Source of the DNA: Virgibacillus sp. NKC19-3
GTDB taxonomy: Bacteria > Bacillota > Bacilli > Bacillales > Amphibacillaceae
DNA length: 64,000 bases
NCBI RefSeq assembly: GCF_019837165.1
Contig: NZ_JAGYHC010000001.1
Location: forward strand, 620,001 to 684,000
Direction: 5' to 3'
Positions within the stretch are counted from its first letter, which is position 1; the number at the start of each line of letters is the position of its first letter. Under the pieces are notes generated by a model. It ran no database searches and was not told the DNA's origin. It saw only the letters and a program-made list of their open reading frames with translations. Shown piece by piece: positions 34,309-43,572 of the stretch. Position numbers and translations under genes: made by a program.

Positions 34309-34625
34309 TGGATTCACCTATTTTTCGTATGTCAGTAATCGTATAGCTTCATTTTATCAAAGTTATTTAGGTAAGGCGATAAGATGGATGAAAGGAAAAT
34401 AATAAAAGGCATTTTTCAAATGATATGTTTCATTATAATTAGATAATCGTAATTTTGAAAGGCAGAATGAGAGGTGATTGGCTGGGAGAAGCGGAGTAGT
34501 GTTGTTGGGCGTGGATTAGTGGTGGATGAAGCAATGAATAGAAATACAATGGGCAGGTGTAAACGTAATTGTTAAACCTGTTTTTGGTTTGGGTTAATTA
34601 ATGGATTTCGTTATTTTAAGTTGGG

Positions 34626-34672
34626 TTGATTTTTGGTTTGATAGGTAATATACTACATTACATGACTAATGT
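34626..34672 (+). promoter_or_regulatory. Promoter and operator-like site of the GntR/ABC operon
   Basis: TTGATT (34626-34631) and TATACT (34649-34654) are 17 bp apart. ACATTA-CATGAC-TAATGT at 34655-34672 is an inverted repeat covering the expected transcription start, suited to repression by the first gene product. The rest of the 34309-34700 gap shows nothing recognisable. Confidence 0.55.
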
Positions 34673-34700
34673 ACTGATTTAGTTGAAGGGGGGTACAAGC

Positions 34701-35081
34701 TTGCACATTCATACAGATGGATCGAAACGAATCTACATACAAATTGCGGAATGGATTGAAACGGAGATATTGAATGGCAATTTTAAACAAGACGACAAAG
34801 TGTATTCGCAATACAAGCTTGCAGAGATTTTTACGATTAACCCCGCAACTGCAGCGAAGGGATTAAATATATTGTCTGAAGAAAATATACTTTATAGTAA
34901 GCGTGGTTTAGGTAAGTTTGTTTCCAAACATGCTAGAGAAATTATTCTGGATAAACGGAAGAACCAGACGTTGAAAGGATTGCTGAGAGAAGTGATTTTA
35001 GAAGCTGAGCATTTGAATGTAGGGGAAGATGAATTAATAGAAATGCTTCGTACGATTAAGGAAGAGGAGGATATGAATTGA
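34701..35081 (+). CDS. GntR family regulator, YtrA type
   Basis: The 126-residue protein has a GntR winged helix (IYIQIAEWIETEILNG, then KLAEIFTINPATAAKGLNIL) but only a short helical C-terminal tail, the layout of the YtrA subfamily that represses adjacent ABC-transporter genes. TTG at 34701 is chosen because AAGGGGGG lies seven bases upstream. Its end overlaps the next start by four bases, making a four-gene operon with an ATPase and two membrane proteins. Confidence 0.83.
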   Translation: MHIHTDGSKRIYIQIAEWIETEILNGNFKQDDKVYSQYKLAEIFTINPATAAKGLNILSEENILYSKRGLGKFVSKHAREIILDKRKNQTLKGLLREVILEAEHLNVGEDELIEMLRTIKEEEDMN

Positions 35082-35968
35082 ATGTTATCGAATGTGAAAG
35101 CGTCATTAAACAACAGGGGCGAGTAAAGGCTTTAGATAAATTATCATGTACCTTGAAGCAAAATACCATTACGGGTCTTATCGGCCGAAATGGGGCAGGC
35201 AAAACAACCTTTTTAAAAATTCTTGCTGGATTTTGGAAAGAGACTTCTGGGGAGGTGCAGGTCTTTGCTAAGCACCCATTTAATAACATTTTCGTATCGG
35301 CGAATACAATCTATGTGGATGATCAGATGCATTTTCCCGCAACCCTTACGTTAATCGAAATTTTAAAAGAAGCGGAACGGTTTTACGAGAAGTGGGATAG
35401 GCAACTGGCTAAACGTCTATTTGATTACTTTTCTTTTCATCCCAATCACATCCATCGTGATTTATCAAAAGGGAAAAAGAGTACGTTTAATATGATTGTA
35501 GGGCTTGCTTCGCGTTGTGCATTAACGATGTTCGATGAACCAACAAGCGGGATGGATACGGCGGTGAGGAAAGATTTTTACCGAGCATTACTGAAGGACT
35601 ATCTGGATCATCCGCGGACCATCATTATTTCCAGCCATCATTTAGAAGAAATGGAAGATTTATTGGAAGATGTACTGCTTATGGATAGAGGAAAAAAACT
35701 ATTGCACCTGCCGATGGATGAGTTGAAAGAATATGCAGTTGGACTCGCGGGAAGAACAGAAATTGTAAGGCAGTGGGCAAGGGGTAAAGAGGTATTATTT
35801 GCGAAAGAGATAGGGGTCAATACTTCCTATGTTGTGGTGAAGCAGGAATCATTTCTAATGGAGAAAGCCACACGTTTAGGGATAGATGTAACACCTGTTT
35901 CTTCCAGTGATTTGCTTGTGTATCTGACGAATAAAACAATGGGAGGGATAGATGATGTCTTTAAGTAA
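35078..35968 (+). CDS. ABC transporter ATP-binding protein (YtrB-like)
   Basis: The 296-residue ATPase has Walker A GRNGAGKTT and Walker B LTMFDEPTSGMD; the signature is degenerate (DLSKGKKST in place of LSGGQ), as is usual for YtrB-like ATPases. SSHHLEEME follows with the switch His. TTG at 35078 has GAGGAGG eight bases upstream. It lies between the GntR gene and a permease, overlapping both. Related operons respond to cell-wall-active antibiotics; that role here is inference. Confidence 0.83.
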   Translation: MNVIECESVIKQQGRVKALDKLSCTLKQNTITGLIGRNGAGKTTFLKILAGFWKETSGEVQVFAKHPFNNIFVSANTIYVDDQMHFPATLTLIEILKEAERFYEKWDRQLAKRLFDYFSFHPNHIHRDLSKGKKSTFNMIVGLASRCALTMFDEPTSGMDTAVRKDFYRALLKDYLDHPRTIIISSHHLEEMEDLLEDVLLMDRGKKLLHLPMDELKEYAVGLAGRTEIVRQWARGKEVLFAKEIGVNTSYVVVKQESFLMEKATRLGIDVTPVSSSDLLVYLTNKTMGGIDDVFK

Positions 35969-36698
35969 GATTTCATTTGGGAATCTTGTGATGAAACAGT
36001 TCCGATATAAGCTAAAATCCTATATCGGAAGTATAAATTCATTGGTTGTATTACAATTAATAGCCATTCTCTTTTCGTTGAATGGCGCGGCTTCCTCCGG
36101 TGGAGGGGCCACGAGGGTGAATGTGCAAACAACATATTATACAGCAGATATTGTAATTATTTTCACCATGATTTGGGCATTCATGAGTGCGGTACTTATT
36201 ACCACCAAGGCGTACAGAGAAGAGAACTTTTTATTTGTAGCATCACGATTGAGCAGTCATCTATCCAATAGTTTATTTCTGCTGGCAACCAGTTTTTTAG
36301 CTGGGATCATGGCATTGTTATCCGGGTTTTTATTAAAGGTCATCATTTATTTTACAATTGAAAGCGAAATTCTTCACATGAGCATGTCTCAGAGTTTTAT
36401 TGAAGTAGGAATGGGTATCATTGCGACGATCCTTTATATTTTTCTAGCAAGTTGCTTTGGTTATCTTTTGGGAACGATTATACAATTGCATAAGACGTTG
36501 GTGATTTTATTGCCAGGCGTCTTGTTGGGTATCATTTTTTTGACGAGCGTTAACGGTTTGCATTTATTGCCATTGGTTGGCAAATTTTACTTTTTTGAGT
36601 CCTCTTTCTTGCTGGTTCTTTGTAAAGTTCTCGTTAGTTCCGGTGTATTCTTGCTAGGTGCTGGGGTCATTTCAAATAGATTGGAGGTTAGGCAATGA
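35952..36698 (+). CDS. ABC transporter permease component, six-segment membrane protein
   Basis: This 248-residue protein has a short cytoplasmic N-terminus rich in Lys and Arg and about six hydrophobic segments. Its gene overlaps the ATPase gene by 17 bp and the next gene by 4 bp, which is the main evidence that it is the membrane partner of the ATPase. A GGGAGGG site precedes the ATG. It resembles the poorly conserved permeases of YtrA-controlled operons. Confidence 0.7.
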   Translation: MMSLSKISFGNLVMKQFRYKLKSYIGSINSLVVLQLIAILFSLNGAASSGGGATRVNVQTTYYTADIVIIFTMIWAFMSAVLITTKAYREENFLFVASRLSSHLSNSLFLLATSFLAGIMALLSGFLLKVIIYFTIESEILHMSMSQSFIEVGMGIIATILYIFLASCFGYLLGTIIQLHKTLVILLPGVLLGIIFLTSVNGLHLLPLVGKFYFFESSFLLVLCKVLVSSGVFLLGAGVISNRLEVRQ

Positions 36699-37384
36699 GT
36701 AGTTCTTTTTCCTTCTTGATACTTGTGTTGTTTGTCATCGTAGCAGTTGGTATTTCAATAATGATAAAAAGGCGGGCGAACAGTTATGGGAAAGGTGTTT
36801 TCTGGGGATTGTGTATATATGTCATTACCTTACTCATGGCCATGCTGGTATTTTTCTTTCTGCCAATTGAAAATGATACAGCGGAGGATGAAAGTGGGGA
36901 AGCAGTTGATTCGCCTATTTTGTATCAAGCCGTTCAGAATGGGAATATGGATGAGATTGACGAGGATTATGTTAGGGGAGCTTGGAATTACACATTTGAA
37001 GAGGATACTCTTGATATAGAAGCTCCTGGTAATGATGTGAATCCAATTAACATATTTGTTGAACAAATAGATGATTTAACGCATGAGGTGGAAGTTGTTT
37101 CTTACCAAACGCCCACATTTATGAATGGAGTAAATGTAACAAACGATATACCGACACCGGAGGCAGCGCTAGTAGCGGATGTCTTAACAGTTCGTAAGCC
37201 GGAGCCGCAAGATGTTCATTTCTCTGTCTTTAAAAGTGAATTCCCTATCCGGCAATTTTCCGGGGACAGCCTGTTTGGCCAACGAACAAATCATATAAGC
37301 AACGAGCTGATATATATCCGCGTTCCGGAGCGCGTTGATGTGACGATAGACCGGAATATGGGGATTGAAATGGTGGGAGAGTAA
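36695..37384 (+). CDS. Membrane-anchored protein with extracytoplasmic domain, fourth gene of the GntR/ABC operon
   Basis: The 229-residue protein has two N-terminal hydrophobic segments (about residues 5-22 and 33-55) joined by an RRANSYGK loop, followed by a ~170-residue acidic domain rich in beta strands that should lie outside the membrane. The start overlaps the previous gene by ATGA. I do not recognise a family. Coupling to the ABC genes suggests an accessory or ligand-sensing subunit (inference). Confidence 0.65.
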   Translation: MSSSFSFLILVLFVIVAVGISIMIKRRANSYGKGVFWGLCIYVITLLMAMLVFFFLPIENDTAEDESGEAVDSPILYQAVQNGNMDEIDEDYVRGAWNYTFEEDTLDIEAPGNDVNPINIFVEQIDDLTHEVEVVSYQTPTFMNGVNVTNDIPTPEAALVADVLTVRKPEPQDVHFSVFKSEFPIRQFSGDSLFGQRTNHISNELIYIRVPERVDVTIDRNMGIEMVGE

Positions 37385-37469
37385 ATGGGATATGAAAACA
37401 TAGAAAGAATTGCTTGAATATTTATGACAGTATAAAATAGTAGAAAGAAGTTTGAAAGAGGGCGATAAA

Positions 37470-38213
37470 ATGAATCAATTATTCAAGGAGATTGACCATC
37501 TTCAACAGAAATATAACGAAAAAAGACCATTACCTCATGAAACCTTAAATAGTATGAGAGAAGATTTAATCATGAAATGGACATACCATTCTAACTCCAT
37601 TGAGGGGAGTACTTTAACATTATCTGAAACGAAAGTAGTTTTAGAAGATGGCATAACAATTGGCGGAAAGTCGATGAAAGAACATCTGGAAGCCATCAAC
37701 CATAAAGAAGCAATTTTGTACCTTGAAGATGTTGTTCAAAGGAAGGAAATGCTTACTGCACGAACAATGAAAGATTTCCATAGTATTATTCTCCGTGGGA
37801 TTGATCAGGAGTATGCTGGTGTTTATAGAAACAAGAACGTATTAATTGCGGGAGCAGAACATATACCACCTGATGCACTTAAAGTACAAGAGAAAATGGA
37901 TGAACTATTCGTTTGGTATAGGAATGAAGCTCAACACTTTCATCCTGTAAAGCGAGCCACGCTTCTTCATAGTTATTTTGTTAAAATTTATCCTTTCATA
38001 GATGGAAATGGTCGTACTGCAAGATTGTTATTAAATCTTGAATTAATGATGTCAGGTTATGTACCTATTGTTATTAAGAACGACCAGCGTGCTGATTATT
38101 ATCAGATATTAGATAAAGCGCATACCACGGGTGATAATTCAGACTTCATTATGTTTGTTGGTAACATTCTCCAAGACACATTGGAATTTTATTTATCATT
38201 TTTGGGGGAATAG
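37470..38213 (+). CDS. Fic domain protein with altered catalytic motif
   Basis: A 247-residue Fic protein. The Fic loop reads IYPFIDGNGRTARLL, whereas the canonical motif is HPFxDGNGRxxR; the catalytic His is replaced by Tyr (codon TAT at the place of CAT). The N-terminal inhibitory helix motif SxxxE(G/N) is present as SNSIEG, marking a class II Fic enzyme. Fic enzymes usually transfer AMP from ATP to target hydroxyls; with Tyr the usual activity is expected to be impaired or changed. ATG at 37470 follows GAGGGCG. Single gene. Confidence 0.83.
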   Translation: MNQLFKEIDHLQQKYNEKRPLPHETLNSMREDLIMKWTYHSNSIEGSTLTLSETKVVLEDGITIGGKSMKEHLEAINHKEAILYLEDVVQRKEMLTARTMKDFHSIILRGIDQEYAGVYRNKNVLIAGAEHIPPDALKVQEKMDELFVWYRNEAQHFHPVKRATLLHSYFVKIYPFIDGNGRTARLLLNLELMMSGYVPIVIKNDQRADYYQILDKAHTTGDNSDFIMFVGNILQDTLEFYLSFLGE

Positions 38214-38376
38214 TTTTGGGTTATAAGCGTATGAATATTTCTTTTCTTTACTTTGGAATGGACACTATATCGTTCTTTTCAGCTCATTATTCGTATTAAC
38301 GCCTTAGTTGGTTCACAGTTATATCTTAGCCCGATCTTAGCATCATTTAAGTTTGCGTGTGATTATCAATATATTT

Positions 38377-39330
38377 TTATAAACCAAACTCCAGAAGAAA
38401 ATCATCAATTTCTTCTGCAATGAGTTCGGACTCCCAAACATGGATATAATGACCTGCATCTATGTAGGAATAGCCTCCATTCTCAAGTTGCTTGGTATAG
38501 TTGGAAAGCATCTCCCGCCAATTTTCTATTCCTACATCTGTTCCATCAGATATGAAAAAATACATCGGAGTTTCTGCAGGGAGGTCTTCATCGCCAACGT
38601 TGGATGCGTTCGTCTGTATCTGGTTTACCTCCTCTTGCATATTTGAAGTCAGCGTTCTTCTGTAAAAAATACTGCGATATGTAGCTTCATCTTTGGATGA
38701 CAGTTGTCCTGATTGTATGACTGCTGATTCATTAGCAACCCCTGGGAATATCCGCAATAATCCGATGCGGGCAGCAAATCCTGCCATAGATTGCGTAAAG
38801 GAAAAGGGAAGATCCATGGTTTGATAGCTTTCGGGAATAGCCGGATCAAGTCCAATGATAGCTTCGACTTCTTCGGGGTATTTTTGAGCCCAATGAATAG
38901 CCTCGATACCTGACATCGAATGGGCTGCCAATACATAGGGAGGATTTTCACCCGCAAGTTCTAATGCGGAACGTGTCTCCTCTAGGATAGTATCGATATC
39001 TCTTGGAACGTCAGCGATTTCGCTCCATCCATATCCTGCTTTCTCAACAACTGTAATTTGGTATTTCGGTAGAAGTTTAGACCAAAGGGGTTTGAAATCC
39101 AGTGTCGGTGAACTTGTTCCACCTCCTGCCATGAAAACTATGTTCGTATCGCTTTTTCCTTTTGTATAGACATGCATGTCGTGGTCGTTTACGGTTACCA
39201 TCTGTCCTGGAGGCGGCGTTTCTTTTACTTCTTTGGCAGTAGCTATTTTGTTATAAATCCATGAGCCAGTGATAAGGAGAACGAGAAGTATAATGATGGA
39301 TAAACCAATAATGATGGATATTTTTTTCAT
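38377..39330 (-). CDS. Membrane-anchored alpha/beta hydrolase
   Basis: The 317-residue protein has an N-terminal membrane anchor (about residues 4-26), then an alpha/beta hydrolase domain facing outward: oxyanion region FMAGGGTSSP, nucleophile elbow LAAHSMSGIEA (the usual GxSxG first Gly is Ala), and catalytic His in DAGHYIHVWE. Substrate unknown. The ATG at 39330 follows a GGTGGGG site. Single gene convergent with the fic gene. Confidence 0.78.
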   Translation of the reverse strand: MKKISIIIGLSIIILLVLLITGSWIYNKIATAKEVKETPPPGQMVTVNDHDMHVYTKGKSDTNIVFMAGGGTSSPTLDFKPLWSKLLPKYQITVVEKAGYGWSEIADVPRDIDTILEETRSALELAGENPPYVLAAHSMSGIEAIHWAQKYPEEVEAIIGLDPAIPESYQTMDLPFSFTQSMAGFAARIGLLRIFPGVANESAVIQSGQLSSKDEATYRSIFYRRTLTSNMQEEVNQIQTNASNVGDEDLPAETPMYFFISDGTDVGIENWREMLSNYTKQLENGGYSYIDAGHYIHVWESELIAEEIDDFLLEFGL

Positions 39331-39526
39331 CGAAGTTGCCCCACCTTTGTGTGTTCCATATCTATTTATCATGATATATTATTATGAAAATTAATACAAT
39401 AATAAAGAAGATTCCCAAACAGTTTTATTCATATATCCACTATGCTTTTCCGATAACCAAAAATAGTGTATGATGGCTGAAATCACAACATAGAATGAGA
39501 ACGAGACGATAGAAGGAGATGAACCG

Positions 39527-39820
39527 ATGACCCAAAACGTCATTATGAATGATGTAACAATAAATGCAAGACATTACCATGAAGAAACGATAACAAAGGA
39601 GGGGAGAGAACTGCTTAAAATTGGATTTGATTTTAAAGTAACAAGTGATGATTATCATGAAATAACCACACTTCTGTATAACAATGATTTTAGGGTGCAA
39701 GTACCAGAAAAAAATATCGATTTCGCTGCGACAATTCACAACTATTCCACATCCATTACGAATTTGTATGAGGAAGGCGCTGTAGGAGATTTCAAGTTGG
39801 AGTTAGTGGAGAAAGGATAG
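39527..39820 (+). CDS. ykvR: DUF3219 family protein (YkvR-like)
   Basis: The 97-residue small soluble protein matches YkvR/DUF3219 in length and in the N-terminal NVIMNDVTINARHYHEE and the C-terminal GDFKLELVEK. AGAAGGAGATG lies upstream of the ATG. Function is unknown. Single gene. Confidence 0.75.
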   Translation: MTQNVIMNDVTINARHYHEETITKEGRELLKIGFDFKVTSDDYHEITTLLYNNDFRVQVPEKNIDFAATIHNYSTSITNLYEEGAVGDFKLELVEKG

Positions 39821-39978
39821 CTCATCAAAAGCAGGAGATATAGCTAACGTACACCAAATAAAAGCATAATGGAAAACGGGATTGGAGTGAGACTTCCGCA
39901 CTTATAAGTGCATCAATCAAGGGTACTTATGTTATACTTAAATGAAAATAATACGCTATGAAGAAAGGATGTACACAC

Positions 39979-40527
39979 ATGGTATTGACAATCATCGTGA
40001 TCGCGATAATTGCTATTATCGCCATTTTTCTTATTACAATGTACAACGGTTTGGTCAAATTACGAAACTGGGTACAGGAAGCTTGGAGTCAAATTGATGT
40101 TCAATTAAAACGACGCCACGATTTGATCCCTAATCTGGTGAATACGGTTAAAGGTTACGCGGAACATGAACGCGAAACCTTAGAAAGTGTTGTGGAAGCA
40201 CGCAGCCAATTGGTCAATGGCACGCCACAGGAACGAATTGATGCAGATAACCAAATCGAAGGGGCATTAAAATCTGTTTTTGCCTTGTCGGAATCGTATC
40301 CGGATCTAAAAGCAAATCAGAACTTTTTAAATTTGCAAGAAGAATTGACGACAACGGAAAATAAAGTTGCCTATTCGCGGCAACTATACAATAAAACGGT
40401 AGCTGACTATAATATAAAGCTGCAATCATTCCCTACCAATATATTGGCGGGTATGTTCAATTTCAAGCAAGAGGATCTTCTGTCAGTACCGGAGGAAGAT
40501 AGGGAAGTACCAGATGTAAGTTTTTAA
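39979..40527 (+). CDS. lemA: LemA family protein
   Basis: The 182-residue protein starts with one membrane segment followed by the LemA hallmark YNGLVKLRN, AWSQIDVQLKRRHDLIPNLV and VKGYAEHE, then helices ending with a short acidic tail. The N-terminus is outside and the helical body probably cytoplasmic or external; function is unclear. The start at ATG 39979 avoids seven upstream codons lacking a start signal. It is 12 bp from htpX, an association seen in many bacteria. Confidence 0.9.
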   Translation: MVLTIIVIAIIAIIAIFLITMYNGLVKLRNWVQEAWSQIDVQLKRRHDLIPNLVNTVKGYAEHERETLESVVEARSQLVNGTPQERIDADNQIEGALKSVFALSESYPDLKANQNFLNLQEELTTTENKVAYSRQLYNKTVADYNIKLQSFPTNILAGMFNFKQEDLLSVPEEDREVPDVSF

Positions 40528-40539
40528 CGGGGGAATATT

Positions 40540-41430
40540 ATGCTGTATCAACAAATTCAAAATAATAAACGGAAGACAGTTTTACTTGTCGTCTTGTTCA
40601 GTGTGCTCGTACTAGTAGTTGGTTGGGCAATTGGTTATTTATTTAATAATGATTGGGTATCAGGGATTGTCATTACCCTCATTGTGCTCGCAATCTATAT
40701 TCCGATCACATTGAAAACAGCCGGTTCCCAAGTCCTGAATATGTCCGGGTCCAAAGAAATTCAAAGGGAAGATCATCCACAGCTCTTCGGTGTCGTGGAA
40801 GAGCTTTCTTTAGCTGCGCGTATCCCAATGCCCAAGGTCTATATCGTGAATGACCCTGCCCCCAACGCGTTTGCTACGGGAATAAAACCGGAAAAGGGAG
40901 CAGTTGCGTTCACGACAGGTTTATTGGATAGACTGAATCGGGAAGAGCTGTCAGGTGTAGCCGCTCACGAGATCTCCCATATTCGTAATTACGACATTCG
41001 TTTAATGACGATTAGTGTGGCCCTGGTAGGTGTCATTGTTCTTATCGCGAATATCGGTTCACGTATGATGCTTTTTGGTGGTGGAAGAAGAGGTGGCAAT
41101 AATAAGAACAATAACCCGATTGTTATGATTTTAGCCATTGTTTTAGTGATTCTTGCACCACTTGCAGCTCAATTTGCAAAACTAGCCGTCTCGAGAAATC
41201 GTGAATATTTAGCAGACGCCTCCGCGGTTGAATTAACTCGTAATCCCAAGGGGCTAATTAATGCATTAACGAAAATCAGCCAAGATCCAAATGAGGTAAA
41301 AGATGCAAAAGAAGCTACGGCTTCCATGTATATTTCCTACCCATTTAAAAAGAAACGGAAGAAAAATAGTGCCTTGTGGTCAACGCACCCTCCGATGGAG
41401 AGCCGTATCGAACAATTGCAAAATATGTAG
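40540..41430 (+). CDS. htpX: Membrane zinc metalloprotease HtpX, M48 family
   Basis: The 296-residue protein has two N-terminal membrane segments, the zinc site AAHEISHIRNYD (HExxH), two more membrane segments around residues 155-205, and the third zinc ligand Glu in NREYLADASAVELT. HtpX degrades misfolded membrane proteins. It forms an operon with lemA. ATG follows ACGGGGGAA. Its C-terminus SALWSTHPPMESRI is typical. Confidence 0.92.
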   Translation: MLYQQIQNNKRKTVLLVVLFSVLVLVVGWAIGYLFNNDWVSGIVITLIVLAIYIPITLKTAGSQVLNMSGSKEIQREDHPQLFGVVEELSLAARIPMPKVYIVNDPAPNAFATGIKPEKGAVAFTTGLLDRLNREELSGVAAHEISHIRNYDIRLMTISVALVGVIVLIANIGSRMMLFGGGRRGGNNKNNNPIVMILAIVLVILAPLAAQFAKLAVSRNREYLADASAVELTRNPKGLINALTKISQDPNEVKDAKEATASMYISYPFKKKRKKNSALWSTHPPMESRIEQLQNM

Positions 41431-41445
41431 CCAAAGGATGAAAAC

Positions 41446-42642
41446 ATGCGCGCCGTAATTGAATTAAAAGTGAAACCGAAATATAGAGCTAATTATAAAA
41501 ATAATTATCCCTTGATTAACAAAGATGCGATCCTAAATCCCGAAGTGCTTGAACGTGAAGGAGATATTTTGCACTTAGTCGGTGAGAACAACCAATTCTT
41601 TGCAAAAGGCTACTATGGAGAACAGAATAAAGGCATTGGCTGGGTGTTAACGCATAAAAAGGAAGAACAAATTGATTTCACCTTCTTTAAAACGAAAATG
41701 GTGGAAGCCATCAATAAGCGACAAGTCTTCTATGAGGATAAAAACACGAATGCGTTCCGTGTCTTTAATGGAGAAGGGGACGGCATTGGCGGTTTGACGA
41801 TCGATTATTTTGCTGGCTTTTATTTGATAAATTGGTACAGCGCCGGGGTCTATACATTCAAAGATCAGGTTATCCGTGTATTGGATGATCATGTCCAATA
41901 TCAGGCCATTTACGAGAAAAAACGATTTGATACAAAAGGAACATATATGGACGATGATGATTTTGTCAAAGGGACACGTGGTGAATTTCCTGTTATTGTA
42001 AAAGAAAATGGCGTGAATTATGCGGTTTATTTAAATGATGGTGCGATGGTAGGAATATTCCTTGATCAGCGTGATGTGAGAGAAGCCATTCGTGTGAAGT
42101 ATGCTAAAGGAAAAAAGGTTCTTAATACGTTTTCGTATACGGGCGCTTTTTCTGTAGCTGCTGCGCTGGGTGGCGCGAAAAAAACCACAAGCGTTGATTT
42201 AGCAAAACGCAGTAAACGTAAGACGGCCGAACAATTTAGCATTAATGGAATCGCTGATAACAAGCAGGATACCATCGTCATGGATGTCTTTGACTATTTT
42301 AAATATGCACGTCGGCATAATATGAAATTTGATATGGTAATCCTTGACCCACCAAGCTTTGCACGATCGAAAAAACGTACATTCCGTGTCGCTAAAGACT
42401 ATCCGGCACTGATCAAAGATACTATCTCGATAACAGAGAAGAACGGAATCATCATTGCATCTACCAATAATGCATCCCTTGACATGAAGAAATTTAGGGG
42501 TTTTGTGGCAAATGCGTTTCGGGAGATGGGGGAAAAATATAATATATTGGAAGAGTTCTCATTGCCGAAGGATTTTCACGTCGATCGGAATTTTCCGCAT
42601 GGTAATTATTTGAAGGTGTTGGTGGTGAAGAAAGTAGATTAA
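41446..42642 (+). CDS. RlmI/RlmK-like class I rRNA methyltransferase
   Basis: The 398-residue enzyme has an N-terminal PUA-like RNA-binding domain (about residues 1-75), a small linking domain with FNGEGDGIGGLTID, and an SAM-dependent Rossmann domain with LNTFSYTGAFSVAAALGGA and the catalytic-side VILDPPSFARSK. This is the layout of RlmI (23S rRNA m5C1962 in E. coli) and B. subtilis YwbD. The exact site is inferred. It lies 15 bp after htpX and may be co-transcribed with it. Confidence 0.85.
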   Translation: MRAVIELKVKPKYRANYKNNYPLINKDAILNPEVLEREGDILHLVGENNQFFAKGYYGEQNKGIGWVLTHKKEEQIDFTFFKTKMVEAINKRQVFYEDKNTNAFRVFNGEGDGIGGLTIDYFAGFYLINWYSAGVYTFKDQVIRVLDDHVQYQAIYEKKRFDTKGTYMDDDDFVKGTRGEFPVIVKENGVNYAVYLNDGAMVGIFLDQRDVREAIRVKYAKGKKVLNTFSYTGAFSVAAALGGAKKTTSVDLAKRSKRKTAEQFSINGIADNKQDTIVMDVFDYFKYARRHNMKFDMVILDPPSFARSKKRTFRVAKDYPALIKDTISITEKNGIIIASTNNASLDMKKFRGFVANAFREMGEKYNILEEFSLPKDFHVDRNFPHGNYLKVLVVKKVD

Positions 42643-42675
42643 TGGATTATTGAATACAAAGGGGGAGGTATTGAT

Positions 42676-43350
42676 ATGGTTATTTTAACGAATGACTGGG
42701 CACCCAAGATGGATAAGGAATTTCAAAAGGATTATTATTTGCAGTTACGTTCCTTTTTGAAAAAAGAATACCAAACGCGAACAATCTATCCGCATATGAA
42801 TGATATTTTCAATGCGCTTCATTATACATCTTATGAAAATACAAAAGTAGTTATCCTTGGACAAGATCCGTATCATGGACCAAACCAGGCACATGGATTA
42901 AGTTTTTCTGTTAAACCAGGGGTAACAACGCCGCCTTCTTTAAAAAATATCTATCAAGAGCTTCAAGCGGATGTAGGTGCACCAATTCCAAATCACGGTT
43001 GTCTGGTAAGCTGGGCAAAACAAGGTGTACTTTTATTAAATACCGCATTGACGGTTCGAGCGGGACAAGCCAATTCGCATCGAGGCAAAGGTTGGGAGTA
43101 CTTCACTAACGAGGTGATTCGGCAAGTTAATGCAAAAGAAGAGCCGGTCGTGTTTTTCCTTTGGGGTAGAAACGCGCAGGCAAAAGAGGAATTCATTAAT
43201 GCTTCTCGTCATCATATTATTAAATCCCCTCACCCTAGTCCATTTTCAGCACATAAGGGATTTTTTGGAAGCCGGCCGTTCTCACGTGCAAATCAATTTT
43301 TAAGAGAAGCAGGACGCTCGGAAATTGATTGGTCCATACCTAACAAGTAA
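42676..43350 (+). CDS. ung: Uracil-DNA glycosylase, family 1
   Basis: A 224-residue enzyme that excises uracil from DNA, starting base-excision repair. The water-activating motif [16 protein letters not shown] and the DNA-intercalation loop [13 protein letters not shown] are intact. The length matches bacterial Ung. A GGGGGAGGT site precedes the ATG at 42676. The following 222 bp to the convergent ABC gene show no gene. Confidence 0.95.
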   Translation: MVILTNDWAPKMDKEFQKDYYLQLRSFLKKEYQTRTIYPHMNDIFNALHYTSYENTKVVILGQDPYHGPNQAHGLSFSVKPGVTTPPSLKNIYQELQADVGAPIPNHGCLVSWAKQGVLLLNTALTVRAGQANSHRGKGWEYFTNEVIRQVNAKEEPVVFFLWGRNAQAKEEFINASRHHIIKSPHPSPFSAHKGFFGSRPFSRANQFLREAGRSEIDWSIPNK

Positions 43351-43572
43351 AATGCGAGTCATTCTATTCAACGATTGGGGCACAGAACTGGGTGAGGTGG
43401 CAATATATTCTACGAATCATTGATTTAATCAGGACTATAAAAACCAAATTCCTCCTAATTTGCTTAGCAGGAAATGGGCTCTTTTTGTGCCTCATCATCT
43501 ACCACTATATGAAATACAAACTTTTGATGTTTGATGAAGGAAAAAACAATTACCTAGCAAAATAGCCAGCAT

